The notes: a model not told the origin generated them from the sequence alone. Positions 1 to 6,776 are shown, counted from the first letter of the stretch. The stretch is 10,962 nt of DNA from an uncultured Opitutaceae bacterium (GCA_903885525.1 CAISJA010000427.1:1-10962); one strand, 5' to 3'. Numbers and translations: made by a program.

Positions 1-14
1 CGTAGTGTGCCGGC

Positions 15-83
15 GGCTCGGTTGTTTTGTTTTTCTTTTTTTCACCCCTGCCTAGTGGCAGATGAAAATCATTCAACCGAGCC
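15..83. repeat. Long nested inverted repeat (hairpin) with T-rich loop
   Basis: A perfect 10-bp inverted repeat (GGCTCGGTTG at 15-24, CAACCGAGCC at 74-83) encloses two further paired segments: TTTTCA (39-44) with TGAAAA (63-68), and CTGCC (48-52) with GGCAG (57-61) around a TAGT tetraloop. A second, smaller hairpin follows (AGCCGT 102-107 with ACGGCT 117-122). The pairing is seen directly. It could be the end of a mobile element, a structured RNA or a terminator for a gene outside the window. There is no uridine tract directly after the outer stem on either strand, and I recognise no family. Confidence 0.5.
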
Positions 84-317
84 ACTTTCTTCGCTCAGAT
101 CAGCCGTAGCTGTGGGACGGCTCTGGATTGAGGTATAACATGGGGGTGGGGTTTTATGGGGTTGAAGCATGAGCGGTACGCTCGGGGAAAAAATCAGTTA
201 GGGTGAAATTCGGCGGCCGAGGCAGCCCGGTGCTGCGCGGGCAAGCATGCATACCGGGAAACGGCACACGTCGCGCGGAAGCCGGCCAAATCGGGGAGGA
301 GAGCGGAGCTAGACAGC

Positions 318-540
318 GGGAACACGCGGCGAGGAGTATAACGGCGGCGGAGACCGCCGAATCTGAGGGCGTGACCGCAAAGCGCTGCGCGAAAGCGCGG
401 CACTGGCAGGGATGGAACAGACCCATCGGTAGAAATTCCGAGCATGGGGGGGTGAGGCAAAACAGCGGGCGAGCTAACGCCGCGAAAGCATGAACTCCCA
501 ATGCCATCTATATTTAGGTGTCAAGACACAATTAAGCAAA
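318..540. repeat. Diverged dispersed repeat, copy A
   Basis: This is the partner of the segment at 1374-1545, in the same orientation. The best conserved block is TTTAGGTGTCAAG at 513-525, identical to 1518-1530, with flanking similarity on both sides (CTA-ATTTAGGTGTCAAG-CA-A-TTAA). On the minus strand similarity continues past the block through a GTT-ATGCT segment to TTCGCGG. A second shared block, GAGGAGTA preceded by GGGAACA-type sequence, lies about 180 bp away here and about 120 bp away in copy B. The minus strand of the conserved block contains TTGACA, so it may once have been a promoter or element end. No coding function is recognised. Confidence 0.5.
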
Positions 541-710
541 TCTGACAGGTAGCAGGAGGCGGTAGATCGCCCCTGGGCCAGCCAGAAACCATGCCAATCA
601 ACAGCTCGGACTTATAGGGGATCACACACACCCGCCTCTGCGGAAACGGATTTTCCAAACAACCGGCCGCTTGGCCGTGCCCCATGGATTCCAACAAGGT
701 GCCTACCCAA

Positions 711-802
711 CCTCTGGCGGCGAGGTAAGGGAACGGGCTGGCGGTGGCCTGCCCGCGGTGCCACCCCCCCCTTACTCAATCCCCACACCTTCGACCAAGG
801 CA
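711..802 (-). pseudogene. Degraded fragment of the leuD 3' end
   Basis: Positions 711-752 match 1946-1987, the last 12 codons and stop of the intact leuD, at 39 of 42 bases. One of the three differences removes the stop: TGA of leuD (1948-1950) corresponds to AGA here (713-715). Past 752 similarity drops, but GACCAAGGCA at 793-802 reappears at the matching place inside leuD (2038-2047), so the copy probably covers about 90-100 bp with a short deletion. It has no start and cannot make a working isopropylmalate isomerase subunit. It could instead be a small mobile repeat that also sits at the leuD end; a search for the 42-mer elsewhere in the genome would separate these. Confidence 0.5.
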
Positions 803-1373
803 ATGAGGGTTCCGGGGTGCCACGCAGTTTTGCCCCGCTGGCCGCTCCATGCTTCGGGCCTTGGCCGCGCGGCACAGGCGCGGACAGTAGGGGCAAACCG
901 CATCACTTCCAGATGACGACCCGGCCATCCGGCGGTGCGATGATAGCGGCGGCAGACCCGTTGGCACTGCGGACACTTGTCCGGTGCCGCTGGGAAGCGT
1001 TCCACCACAGCCTGCACTTGCCTCCTTCCAGAATCAGGGTCAGCCCGTTGCGCCTGCCGGAGCGATCGTATACCCGGCAGAAGACCATCATGCGCTGCCA
1101 CCCTGGCTTTCGCGGGGTTGTGCTGGTGCGGTGGTCGATCCATATGCTGCCGGTCTGACCAGCCGGCTGGATCGGTTCAAATCCCCGCCTGGACCCGCTC
1201 GTTCCCTTCACGGCAAATTCAGTGCGCTCGCCTTCCCGCAGGCGGCCGCCGCTGCGAGTCCGGACGCGAGGGCCGTGCTGGCCCCCGCTCGCTCCATGAC
1301 CCGATAAAATCCGCGAAAAACCGACCTGATGGATTCGGGTGCTGAGGAGGCGGCCCAACGACATCGCTTGGCC

Positions 1374-1545
1374 CGCAGGGAGAACATGTGAACCGGGGAG
1401 GAGTAACATGGGCGTAGGGGCTGAGGAAATAGCTGAATGATCAGCGTGGCAGGGCAGACAAGGCGAAACTGCCAAGGACCCGCGAAACGACAGCATCAAC
1501 ACTGATTACCGCCTACATTTAGGTGTCAAGGCAAAGTTAAAAAAC
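1374..1545. repeat. Diverged dispersed repeat, copy B
   Basis: Direct-orientation partner of copy A at 318-540. It shares the identical 13-bp block at 1518-1530, neighbouring similarity, and the GGGGAGGAGTAAC block at 1395-1407. The left arm is about 60 bp shorter than in copy A. On the minus strand the conserved block carries TTGACA preceded by an A/T-rich stretch (1531-1555), which would suit a promoter, but I cannot place a convincing -10 box. No gene I can defend lies downstream. Confidence 0.5.
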
Positions 1546-1887
1546 ATGTAAAAACGGCTGGTCGCGAAACAGCCCGTCACTGGGGTCCGCTGCGCTCCCG
1601 CAGGGGACTGCCCCGCACCGCCGGCGCTGCTCCCGCTGTCTCCCGCCCGGCCGTACTTCCGTTTGACCGGGCAACGGGAGTCCATCACTCCAGCCGCGAG
1701 CCGGGCGTCGGCGCGGATGGGAGCAGGCGCTCGACCCGAAAGCCACCCCGTACCCGGGCCCTCCCCGTGGACGGCGGCACGACATCGCAAGACGCGTGGC
1801 AACCAAGCCCACAGTGGTCGTGGACCATCCGGCGGAGACGCAGCGGGATCAAGCTCCCACCCTTTCGGCGATGGCTGTTCAGCCGGC

Positions 1888-1935
1888 CTGCCCGGATCGC
1901 CGGCGGGGCGGTTCTATTCCATGCTTTCCGGGCAG
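1888..1935 (-). terminator. Possible weak terminator hairpin after leuD
   Basis: A perfect 9-bp inverted repeat (CTGCCCGGA at 1888-1896, TCCGGGCAG at 1927-1935) begins 12 bp beyond the leuD stop in the direction of transcription. The 30-nt loop is long and no uridine run follows, so intrinsic termination is uncertain. It may act as a 3' stabilising structure or with Rho. Confidence 0.3.
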
Positions 1936-1947
1936 TCCGCCCCAGCC

Positions 1948-2550
1948 TCAGGCGGCGAGGTAAGGGAGCCGGCTGGCGGTGGCCTGCACGGCCGGTACGC
2001 CATCGAGCAGCTCGCCGATCGCATCCCAGCGGCCGTTGACCAAGGCATCGCGGGCGGACTCGCGGAGGGTGATGGGCACTGTCCGGCCGGCAAAGTGGAT
2101 CAGCCTTTCCCCGAGGTCGATGGTAACCTCGGTGGCGGGGTTCTGCGCGACGGCGGCGGCGATCTGCGCGATGTCCTCGCGCCGGGCACTGACGCACGGG
2201 AGGCCGAGCGTGGTGCTGTTACCAAAGAAAATTTCGGCGTAGCTCTCGGCGATCACGGCGCGGAGGCCGAATTTCTGGAGCGCCTGCGGGGCGTGCTCGC
2301 GGGAGGAGCCGCAGCCGAAATTGGCCCCGGAGAGTAGGATCGTGGCCCCGTGAAAGCGCGGGTCGTTCAGGGGGTGCGGCCGGGCGGAGCCATCGGCGTG
2401 AAAACGGACGTCGTGGAAGAGAAATTCGCCGAGGCCGTCAAAGGTCACGCACTTCATGAAGCGCGCGGGGATGATGCGATCGGTGTCGATATCGTTGCCC
2501 GGGACGCAGACGGCGCGTCCGGTCAGGGAGGTGATTTTGGCGAGGGACAT
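1948..2550 (-). CDS. leuD: 3-isopropylmalate dehydratase small subunit
   Basis: LeuD is the small, swivelling subunit of isopropylmalate isomerase, which with LeuC converts 2-isopropylmalate to 3-isopropylmalate in the cytoplasm; the same enzyme commonly handles citramalate to 3-methylmalate. The 200-residue product has the family's usual length and motifs: DIDTDRIIPARF near residues 20-31, GANFGCGSSREHAP at 75-88, and the Ile/Phe-rich NST loop near 106-118. The ATG at 2550 precedes a normal N-terminus (MSLAKITSLTGRAVCVPG). No SD is visible; the leader is pyrimidine-leaning. It lies 137 bp after leuC, probably in the same transcript. Its last 12 codons are repeated, degraded, about 1.2 kb downstream at 711-752, so the extreme C-terminus deserves comparison with relatives. 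Confidence 0.96.
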   Translation of the reverse strand: MSLAKITSLTGRAVCVPGNDIDTDRIIPARFMKCVTFDGLGEFLFHDVRFHADGSARPHPLNDPRFHGATILLSGANFGCGSSREHAPQALQKFGLRAVIAESYAEIFFGNSTTLGLPCVSARREDIAQIAAAVAQNPATEVTIDLGERLIHFAGRTVPITLRESARDALVNGRWDAIGELLDGVPAVQATASRLPYLAA

Positions 2551-2566
2551 GGAAGCGAAGAAGTTG

Positions 2567-2600
2567 TAACCACGGACGGACCCGGATTCACACAGGCCGG
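2567..2600. repeat. Likely remnant of a CCACGGA-type intergenic repeat
   Basis: The 137-bp gap between leuC and leuD (2551-2687) contains TAACCACGGACGGACCCGG followed by ATTCACACAGG. This resembles a short tandem-like intergenic motif (accacggatggacacggattcacac style) that I recall from Verrucomicrobiota and other environmental genomes. The resemblance is from memory and the copy is degenerate. Nothing else stands out in the gap: no terminator and no small gene. Confidence 0.35.
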
Positions 2601-2687
2601 GAGCAGGGCTGTGATCAACAGGGTGCCAGGGGTAGTGGGAGGGGGTGGTGCGAACGGTGGGAAGTTACGGGTGGCGGTGGTTCCCGA

Positions 2688-4106
2688 TCAGTTGACCGCG
2701 AACACTTCCCGGGCGTCGGCCACGGCACCGGTGACGGCGGCGGCGGCCACCATCACGGGGCTCATCAGGAGCGTGCGGCCGGTGGGGGAACCCTGCCGGC
2801 CCTTGAAATTGCGGTTGGAGGAGCTGGCGCAGAGCTGGTCGCCCACCAGCTTGTCGGGATTCATGGCGAGGCACATGGAGCAGCCGGCGGCGCGCCACTC
2901 GAAGCCGGCGGCGGTGAAGATGCGGTCGAGCCCGAGCTGCTCGCACTGGAGCGCGACAATCTGCGAGCCGGGGACGGCGATGGCCTTCACGCCGGGAGCG
3001 ACCTGGCGGCCCTGCAGGTACCGGGCGGCCTCCCGAAAATCGGAGAGGCGGCCGTTGGTGCAGGAACCGAGAAAAGCGACGTCGATCTTGGTGCCCTTGA
3101 GCGGCGCGCCGGCGGGCAGCTTCATGTAGGCCAGCGCCTCCTCGATGCCGGCCTTGTCGTCGGCGGAAACCGCGGTGGCGGGTGAGGGAATGTTTTCCGT
3201 GATGGCGATGCCCTGGCCGGGATTGATGCCCCAGGTGACCGTCGGGGCGATCTCGGCGGCGCTGAACCTGATGACATCGTCGTACGGGCAGCCGGGGTCG
3301 GAGGCGAAGGACTGCCAGCGGGCGACCGCGGCATCCCACGCGGTGCCTTGCGGCGCGTAGGGCCGGCCCTGGAGGTAGGCGAAGGTGGTGGCGTCGGGGT
3401 TGACGTAGCCCACGCGGGCGCCGCCCTCGATCGACATGTTGCACACGGTCATGCGCTCCTCCATCGAGAAACCGTCGAAGGTGCTGCCGGCATATTCGTA
3501 GGCGTAGCCGGTGCCGCCGTTGACGCCGAGGCGGCGGATGAGGTGGAGGATCACGTCCTTGGCATAGACGCCGGGGCGGAGCCGGCCGTCGACTTCGATG
3601 CGGCGAACCTTGAGCCGGCCGAGGGCCATGGTCTGGGTGGCGAGCACGTCGCGCACCTGGCTGGTGCCGATGCCGAAGGCGATGGCCCCGAACGCCCCGT
3701 GCGTGGAGGTGTGGGAGTCGCCGCAGGCAATGGTGGTGCCGGGCTGGGTGATGCCCTGCTCGGGGCCGACGATGTGGACGATACCCTGCCTGCCGGTGGA
3801 GCGGTCGAAAAAGGTGATGCCAAACTCCGCGCAGTTCTTCCGCAGCTCGACCATCATGGCCTGGGCCAGTGGATCGTGGTAGGGCTCGACCAGCTCGTCG
3901 GTCGGGACAATGTGGTCCACCGTGGCGAAGGTGCGGTGGGGCATCAGGACCTTGAGGCCGAGGTCGCGGAGCATCCCGAAGGCCTGCGGGGAGGTCACTT
4001 CATGGATGAGGTGCGTGCCGATGAGCAGCTGGGTCTGGCCGTTGGCCAAGGACCGGACTGCGTGGGCGTCCCAGACTTTTTGGAAGAGTGATTTGGGTGA
4101 GGACAT
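2688..4106 (-). CDS. leuC: 3-isopropylmalate dehydratase large subunit
   Basis: LeuC is the aconitase-family catalytic subunit that binds a [4Fe-4S] cluster and, with LeuD, isomerises 2- to 3-isopropylmalate. The 472-residue protein is the standard bacterial length. Cluster ligands are visible as C349 in GSCTNGR and C409 and C412 in GCSMCLAMN. Substrate-site motifs include MPHRTFATVDH (55-65), CGDSHTSTHGAFGA (128-141) and the C-terminal SSNRNFKGRQG (429-439). The ATG at 4106 gives a normal start (MSSPKSLFQKVWDAH). Its leader is C/T-rich (CCCTTCTCCCCTTCACCC) with no SD. It is transcribed divergently from the LysR gene 176 bp away and is followed by leuD, so leuCD probably form their own unit separate from the leuA-cimA-leuB block. 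Confidence 0.97.
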   Translation of the reverse strand: MSSPKSLFQKVWDAHAVRSLANGQTQLLIGTHLIHEVTSPQAFGMLRDLGLKVLMPHRTFATVDHIVPTDELVEPYHDPLAQAMMVELRKNCAEFGITFFDRSTGRQGIVHIVGPEQGITQPGTTIACGDSHTSTHGAFGAIAFGIGTSQVRDVLATQTMALGRLKVRRIEVDGRLRPGVYAKDVILHLIRRLGVNGGTGYAYEYAGSTFDGFSMEERMTVCNMSIEGGARVGYVNPDATTFAYLQGRPYAPQGTAWDAAVARWQSFASDPGCPYDDVIRFSAAEIAPTVTWGINPGQGIAITENIPSPATAVSADDKAGIEEALAYMKLPAGAPLKGTKIDVAFLGSCTNGRLSDFREAARYLQGRQVAPGVKAIAVPGSQIVALQCEQLGLDRIFTAAGFEWRAAGCSMCLAMNPDKLVGDQLCASSSNRNFKGRQGSPTGRTLLMSPVMVAAAAVTGAVADAREVFAVN

Positions 4107-4282
4107 GGGTGAAGGGGAGAAGGGAGCAAGGATTCAGGAAGCTGGCGTTTTGCCGACAAAGAAATGGCTCGGGCGGGCAGGTGCGGGCTGGAGGGCTGAG
4201 GTTTCGTCCTCCGCCCTCTGGCGGCAGAGCGGACCCTACCAAAATCTTGCCAGAACGGGAAATACTTGTTTCGTGCTCTGTG
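4107..4282. promoter_or_regulatory. Divergent lysR/leuC control region with a possible LysR box
   Basis: This 176-bp gap separates two outward-facing genes, the usual place for a LysR-type operator. At 4247-4261 TTGCC-N5-GGGAA forms an imperfect dyad containing a T-N11-A core (T4248, A4260), the general LysR box pattern. It lies 21 bp before the lysR start and about 140 bp before leuC. CTTG is repeated on either side (4246-4249 and 4265-4268). A small hairpin, CCGCC-CTCT-GGCGG (4211-4224), falls in what would be the leuC leader. I see no leucine-rich leader peptide on the leuC side, so classical attenuation is not supported, and promoter hexamers are too weak to call. Confidence 0.35.
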
Positions 4283-5203
4283 ATGCCTCGTGAGTATCAA
4301 TACCCGTTCGAGTTGCGGCACCTGGTCTATTTTCGCGAGGTCGCCCGGCGGCTGCATTTCCGCCAGGCGGCGGAGGCGCTCGCCGTGGCGCAGCCGGCGC
4401 TGTCGCGCAGCCTCCGCCAGCTGGAGGCCGCCCTCGGGGCCGCCCTGCTCACGCGGACGCGCCGCCGGGTGGAGCTGACGCCGGCCGGCCGGGCGTTTCT
4501 CGACCGGATCGAGCCGCTGCTCCGCGCCCTCGCGGCCGTGCCGGCGGACCTTGCGGCCCTCGCCGGCGGGGAGGCCGGGCAGGTACGGATGGCCTTCACC
4601 GGCCTGGCCATGGCCACCGTGCTCCCCGCGATCCTCCGCGAATTCAACCGCCGGCATCCGGGCATCCGGGTGGAGCTGAACGAATCCCCCACTTCGGCCC
4701 AGCTGGAATCGCTCAAGAACGGTGAGATCGCCTGCGGCTTTTTCCATCCCGACGCCAGTCCGCCCCCGGGCCTGGACACGAAACTGCTGCTGCGGGAGAA
4801 AAACGGCCTGTTGCTGCCCGCCGGCCACCGGCTCGCCCGCCGCCGGCGGCTGCGGTTGCACGACCTGGCTGACACGCCCTTCGTGCTGTTTCCCCGGGCG
4901 CACAACCCGGGCTTCTACGACCGCACGCTCGTGGCCTTCCAACAGGCCGGCATCACGCCGCGGATCGTGGACGAGATCTGGCCGCGCGCCAACGCGGTGG
5001 GGCTCGTGCGGGCGGGGCTCGGGGCCACGTTCATGTGCCCGTCCGAGGCCAGGCCGCTCCCGCCGGAAGTGGTGTTCCGGCCGTTGCTAGGCCCGGCTCC
5101 GGAAAGCCGGCTGGTGCTCGGCTGGCGGCGCGACGCCCCGCCCGACGCCGCCCTCGCGGCCTTCCTGCAGGCCGCAGGTGCGGCGGGCGAAAGCAAAGGC
5201 TAG
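4283..5203 (+). CDS. LysR-type transcriptional regulator
   Basis: The 306-residue product is a typical LysR regulator. Residues 10-70 form the winged helix-turn-helix: LRHLVYFREVARRLHF, then QAAEALAVAQPALSRSLRQL and the ELTPAGRAFL wing-end motif. From about 100 onward comes the periplasmic-binding-like effector domain (QVRMAFTGLAM at 100-110; GLVRAGLGATFMCPS at 240-254). The effector domain resembles the aromatic/BenM-like branch by eye, but the ligand cannot be read from sequence. The ATG at 4283 gives the standard N-terminus; an upstream in-frame extension is low-complexity and not family-like. No SD is apparent. Being divergent from leuC and embedded in the leu cluster, it likely controls leuCD and perhaps the other genes, possibly sensing a pathway intermediate such as isopropylmalate; that part is inference. 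Confidence 0.92.
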   Translation: MPREYQYPFELRHLVYFREVARRLHFRQAAEALAVAQPALSRSLRQLEAALGAALLTRTRRRVELTPAGRAFLDRIEPLLRALAAVPADLAALAGGEAGQVRMAFTGLAMATVLPAILREFNRRHPGIRVELNESPTSAQLESLKNGEIACGFFHPDASPPPGLDTKLLLREKNGLLLPAGHRLARRRRLRLHDLADTPFVLFPRAHNPGFYDRTLVAFQQAGITPRIVDEIWPRANAVGLVRAGLGATFMCPSEARPLPPEVVFRPLLGPAPESRLVLGWRRDAPPDAALAAFLQAAGAAGESKG

Positions 5204-5236
5204 CCGCCGGCTCCGCTCGCGCGGCGCGGCCGGCGG
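5204..5236 (+). terminator. Hairpin immediately after lysR
   Basis: A perfect 8-bp inverted repeat (CCGCCGGC 5204-5211, GCCGGCGG 5229-5236) starts at the base after the lysR stop. No uridine tract follows, so it is an incomplete intrinsic terminator. Since it lies between convergent genes it could stop or slow transcription from both sides. The rest of the gap up to 5365 shows no gene. Confidence 0.4.
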
Positions 5237-5365
5237 TGGCCGCGCTGTTGCGCCGCGGTGCCAGGGAGGGCGGAGCTTTGACGCACCGGTGGAGCCGCCC
5301 GATGCTCCACGCCCGGCGGACGGTCATGCAGCTCCTGCCGCGTTTTCTGCTCCCACCCGCGCCGC

Positions 5366-5605
5366 TTACGCGCCGACCTGCTTGAGCAGTTCGTCGCGGC
5401 GGAGGCGGGCGGTCTCGACGTCCTTCGTGCCCAAGGAGGCACGGACACGGGATTTGGTCAGCGGCGTGGGGTGCACCGTGTAGTGCACATACCAGGTGCC
5501 ATTGTTGTTCCACAGGTGATGGTTCGGATTGCTGATGCGGACACGGACGGAGGTCCGGGGGAAATCCGGACCCTGAGCCTGCAGACGGCGGATCGGGTTG
5601 CTCAT
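5366..5605 (-). CDS. Small protein resembling an integrase arm DNA-binding domain
   Basis: A 79-residue basic protein. Residues 34-56 (NNGTWYVHYTV, then TKSRVRASL) look like consecutive beta strands, and SLGTKDVETARLRRDELLKQ (58-77) looks like the following helix. That arrangement resembles the N-terminal arm-type DNA-binding domain of tyrosine integrases, where GTWYV-type strands precede SLGT-D-xxAxxRRDELL. No catalytic domain follows; a TAA ends it at 5366. The ATG at 5605 has an excellent SD (AGAGGAAG at 5618-5611), the best in the window, preceded by a strong hairpin. It lies 106 bp after leuB and is convergent with lysR. It may be a remnant of a lost integrase, an excisionase-like protein, or a domesticated DNA-binding protein. 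Function is unknown; the domain resemblance is by eye only. Confidence 0.7.
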   Translation of the reverse strand: MSNPIRRLQAQGPDFPRTSVRVRISNPNHHLWNNNGTWYVHYTVHPTPLTKSRVRASLGTKDVETARLRRDELLKQVGA

Positions 5606-5619
5606 GGCTGCTTCCTCTG

Positions 5620-5640
5620 GCGGGGCCGGACCGGCCCCGC
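5620..5640 (-). promoter_or_regulatory. Perfect GC palindrome abutting the SD of the small gene
   Basis: GCGGGGCCGG (5629-5620 region) and CCGGCCCCGC are exact reverse complements around a single central base at 5630. In the minus-strand transcript the stem ends one base before the AGAGGAAG ribosome-binding site of the 79-codon gene and 72 bp after the leuB stop. It could end leuB transcription, protect the leuB 3' end, hinder ribosome access or be a dimeric protein operator. No uridine run follows, which argues against simple intrinsic termination. Confidence 0.5.
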
Positions 5641-5711
5641 TGCGACTGACGGTGCTGCTGGATAACATGGTGGGAGGGGACGAAAGGGCAATGGTGGCGG
5701 AAGCGGACGGT

Positions 5712-6776
5712 TCATAGGCGCGCGCGGATGGCGGCACCCATTTGCACGGTGGTGAGGGGCTGGGCGGCGCCGAGGTCGGCGGTGTGGCAGCCGGCCTCGA
5801 GGGCGGCGGTGACGGCGCCCTCGACCGTGCGGGCCTCGGATTCAAGGCCGAGGGAGTGGCGCAGGAGCAGGGCGGCGGAAAGGATGGTGCCGGTGGGGTT
5901 GGCGATGCCCCGGCCCGCGATGTCGGGGGCGGAGCCGTGGATGGGCTCGTACAACCCGCGGCGGCCCTCGCCCAGCGACGCGCTGGGGAGCAAACCGAGC
6001 GAGCCGGCGAGCACGGCGGCCTCGTCCGTCAGGATGTCGCCGAACATGTTTTCGGTCACGATGACGTCGAACTGCGGGGCGTGCGTGATGAGGCGCATGG
6101 CGCAGGAATCAACGAGCTGGTGCTCGAGCTTCACGTCGGGAAACTGCCGGCCGACCTCGCCGGCGACCTTGCGCCACAGGCGGGAAGATTCGAGGACGTT
6201 GGCCTTATCGACGGAGGTGACGAGTTTCCGGCGCTGTTGCGCCAGCTGGAACGCGAGCAGCACGATGCGGCGGATCTCGCCTTCGGTGTAGACGAGGGTG
6301 TCGACGGCGCGCTCGCCCTCCGGCGTCATCGTGCGCCCCTTCGGCGTGCCGAAGTAGAGGCCGCCGGTGAGCTCGCGGATGACGAGGAAATCCACGCCGG
6401 CCACGCGCTCGGGCTTGAGCGGCGAGAGTCGGGCGAGCGAGGGATAGGGGCGCACCGGGCGGAGGTTGGCGTAGAGGCCGAGCTCCTTGCGGATGGCGAG
6501 GAGGCCCTGCTCGGGGCGTACCGGGGCCTGGGGATCATCCCATTTCGGGCCGCCCACGGCGCCGAGCAGCACGGCGTCGGAGGCCCGGGCGGCGGCGAGG
6601 GTGTCGGCCGGCAGCGCGGTGCCATATTTGTCGATGGCGCAGCCGCCGAGCAGGTGCTCGGTGAACCGGAATTCGTGGCCGGATTTTTGGGCAACCGCCT
6701 CAAGGACAAGGCGGGCTTCGTGGACCACTTCGGGCCCGATGCCGTCACCGGGGGTTAATGCGATCGTCGCTTTCAT
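5712..6776 (-). CDS. leuB: 3-isopropylmalate dehydrogenase
   Basis: LeuB oxidatively decarboxylates 3-isopropylmalate with NAD+ to 4-methyl-2-oxopentanoate, the last step before transamination to leucine; it also accepts 3-methylmalate in citramalate-using organisms. The 354-residue product has normal length. Visible motifs: LTPGDGIGPEV (7-17), substrate arginines R96, R106 and R134, RELTGGLYFGTPKGR with Y141 (134-148), DKANVLE with K191, metal-binding aspartates D223, D247 and D251, and the cofactor loop EPIHGSAPDIAGRGIANP (277-294). The ATG at 6776 is the clear start; the leader is pyrimidine-rich (CTCTTTTTCACT) with no SD. It follows cimA by 103 bp, a gap with only a weak 6-bp hairpin (6843-6858). 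Confidence 0.97.
   Translation of the reverse strand: MKATIALTPGDGIGPEVVHEARLVLEAVAQKSGHEFRFTEHLLGGCAIDKYGTALPADTLAAARASDAVLLGAVGGPKWDDPQAPVRPEQGLLAIRKELGLYANLRPVRPYPSLARLSPLKPERVAGVDFLVIRELTGGLYFGTPKGRTMTPEGERAVDTLVYTEGEIRRIVLLAFQLAQQRRKLVTSVDKANVLESSRLWRKVAGEVGRQFPDVKLEHQLVDSCAMRLITHAPQFDVIVTENMFGDILTDEAAVLAGSLGLLPSASLGEGRRGLYEPIHGSAPDIAGRGIANPTGTILSAALLLRHSLGLESEARTVEGAVTAALEAGCHTADLGAAQPLTTVQMGAAIRARL

Larger units (their letters stand above)
1..1947. other. 1.9-kb region without a supportable gene, downstream of leuD
   Basis: No open frame here looks like a real protein: the longest (about 200 codons, minus strand 1502-903) is Arg/Ser/Pro/Gly-rich, has no recognisable domain, and GC-rich DNA produces such frames by chance. 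What the stretch does hold is listed separately: nested hairpins near 15-125, two diverged direct repeats (about 318-540 and 1374-1545), a degraded copy of the leuD 3' end (711-802) and a hairpin just past leuD. The base composition is uneven, with a T-rich patch at 25-45 and an A/T-rich patch at 1531-1555 inside otherwise GC-rich sequence. It is best read as accessory or decayed sequence at the end of the leu cluster. Confidence 0.7.

Noticed and set aside
1173..1190. GGTTCAAATCC, a tRNA T-loop-like sequence
   Set aside because: The flanking bases do not form a T-stem beyond two pairs, and no anticodon or acceptor arm can be drawn.
903..1502. 199-codon minus-strand frame downstream of a TTGACA-bearing repeat
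   Set aside because: Composition is Arg/Ser/Gly-rich, it needs a TTG start, and the neighbouring frame offers equally plausible cysteine-containing segments, so it may at most be a decayed gene. I could not recognise a protein.
4088..4282. N-terminal extension of the LysR gene
   Set aside because: The extension is Arg/Gly/Ser-rich and unlike LysR N-termini; ATG 4283 starts directly before the helix-turn-helix domain.
4107..4282. Leucine attenuator or T-box leader before leuC
   Set aside because: No ATG-led leucine-rich peptide and no T-box-like conserved segment can be found; only a 5-bp hairpin is present.
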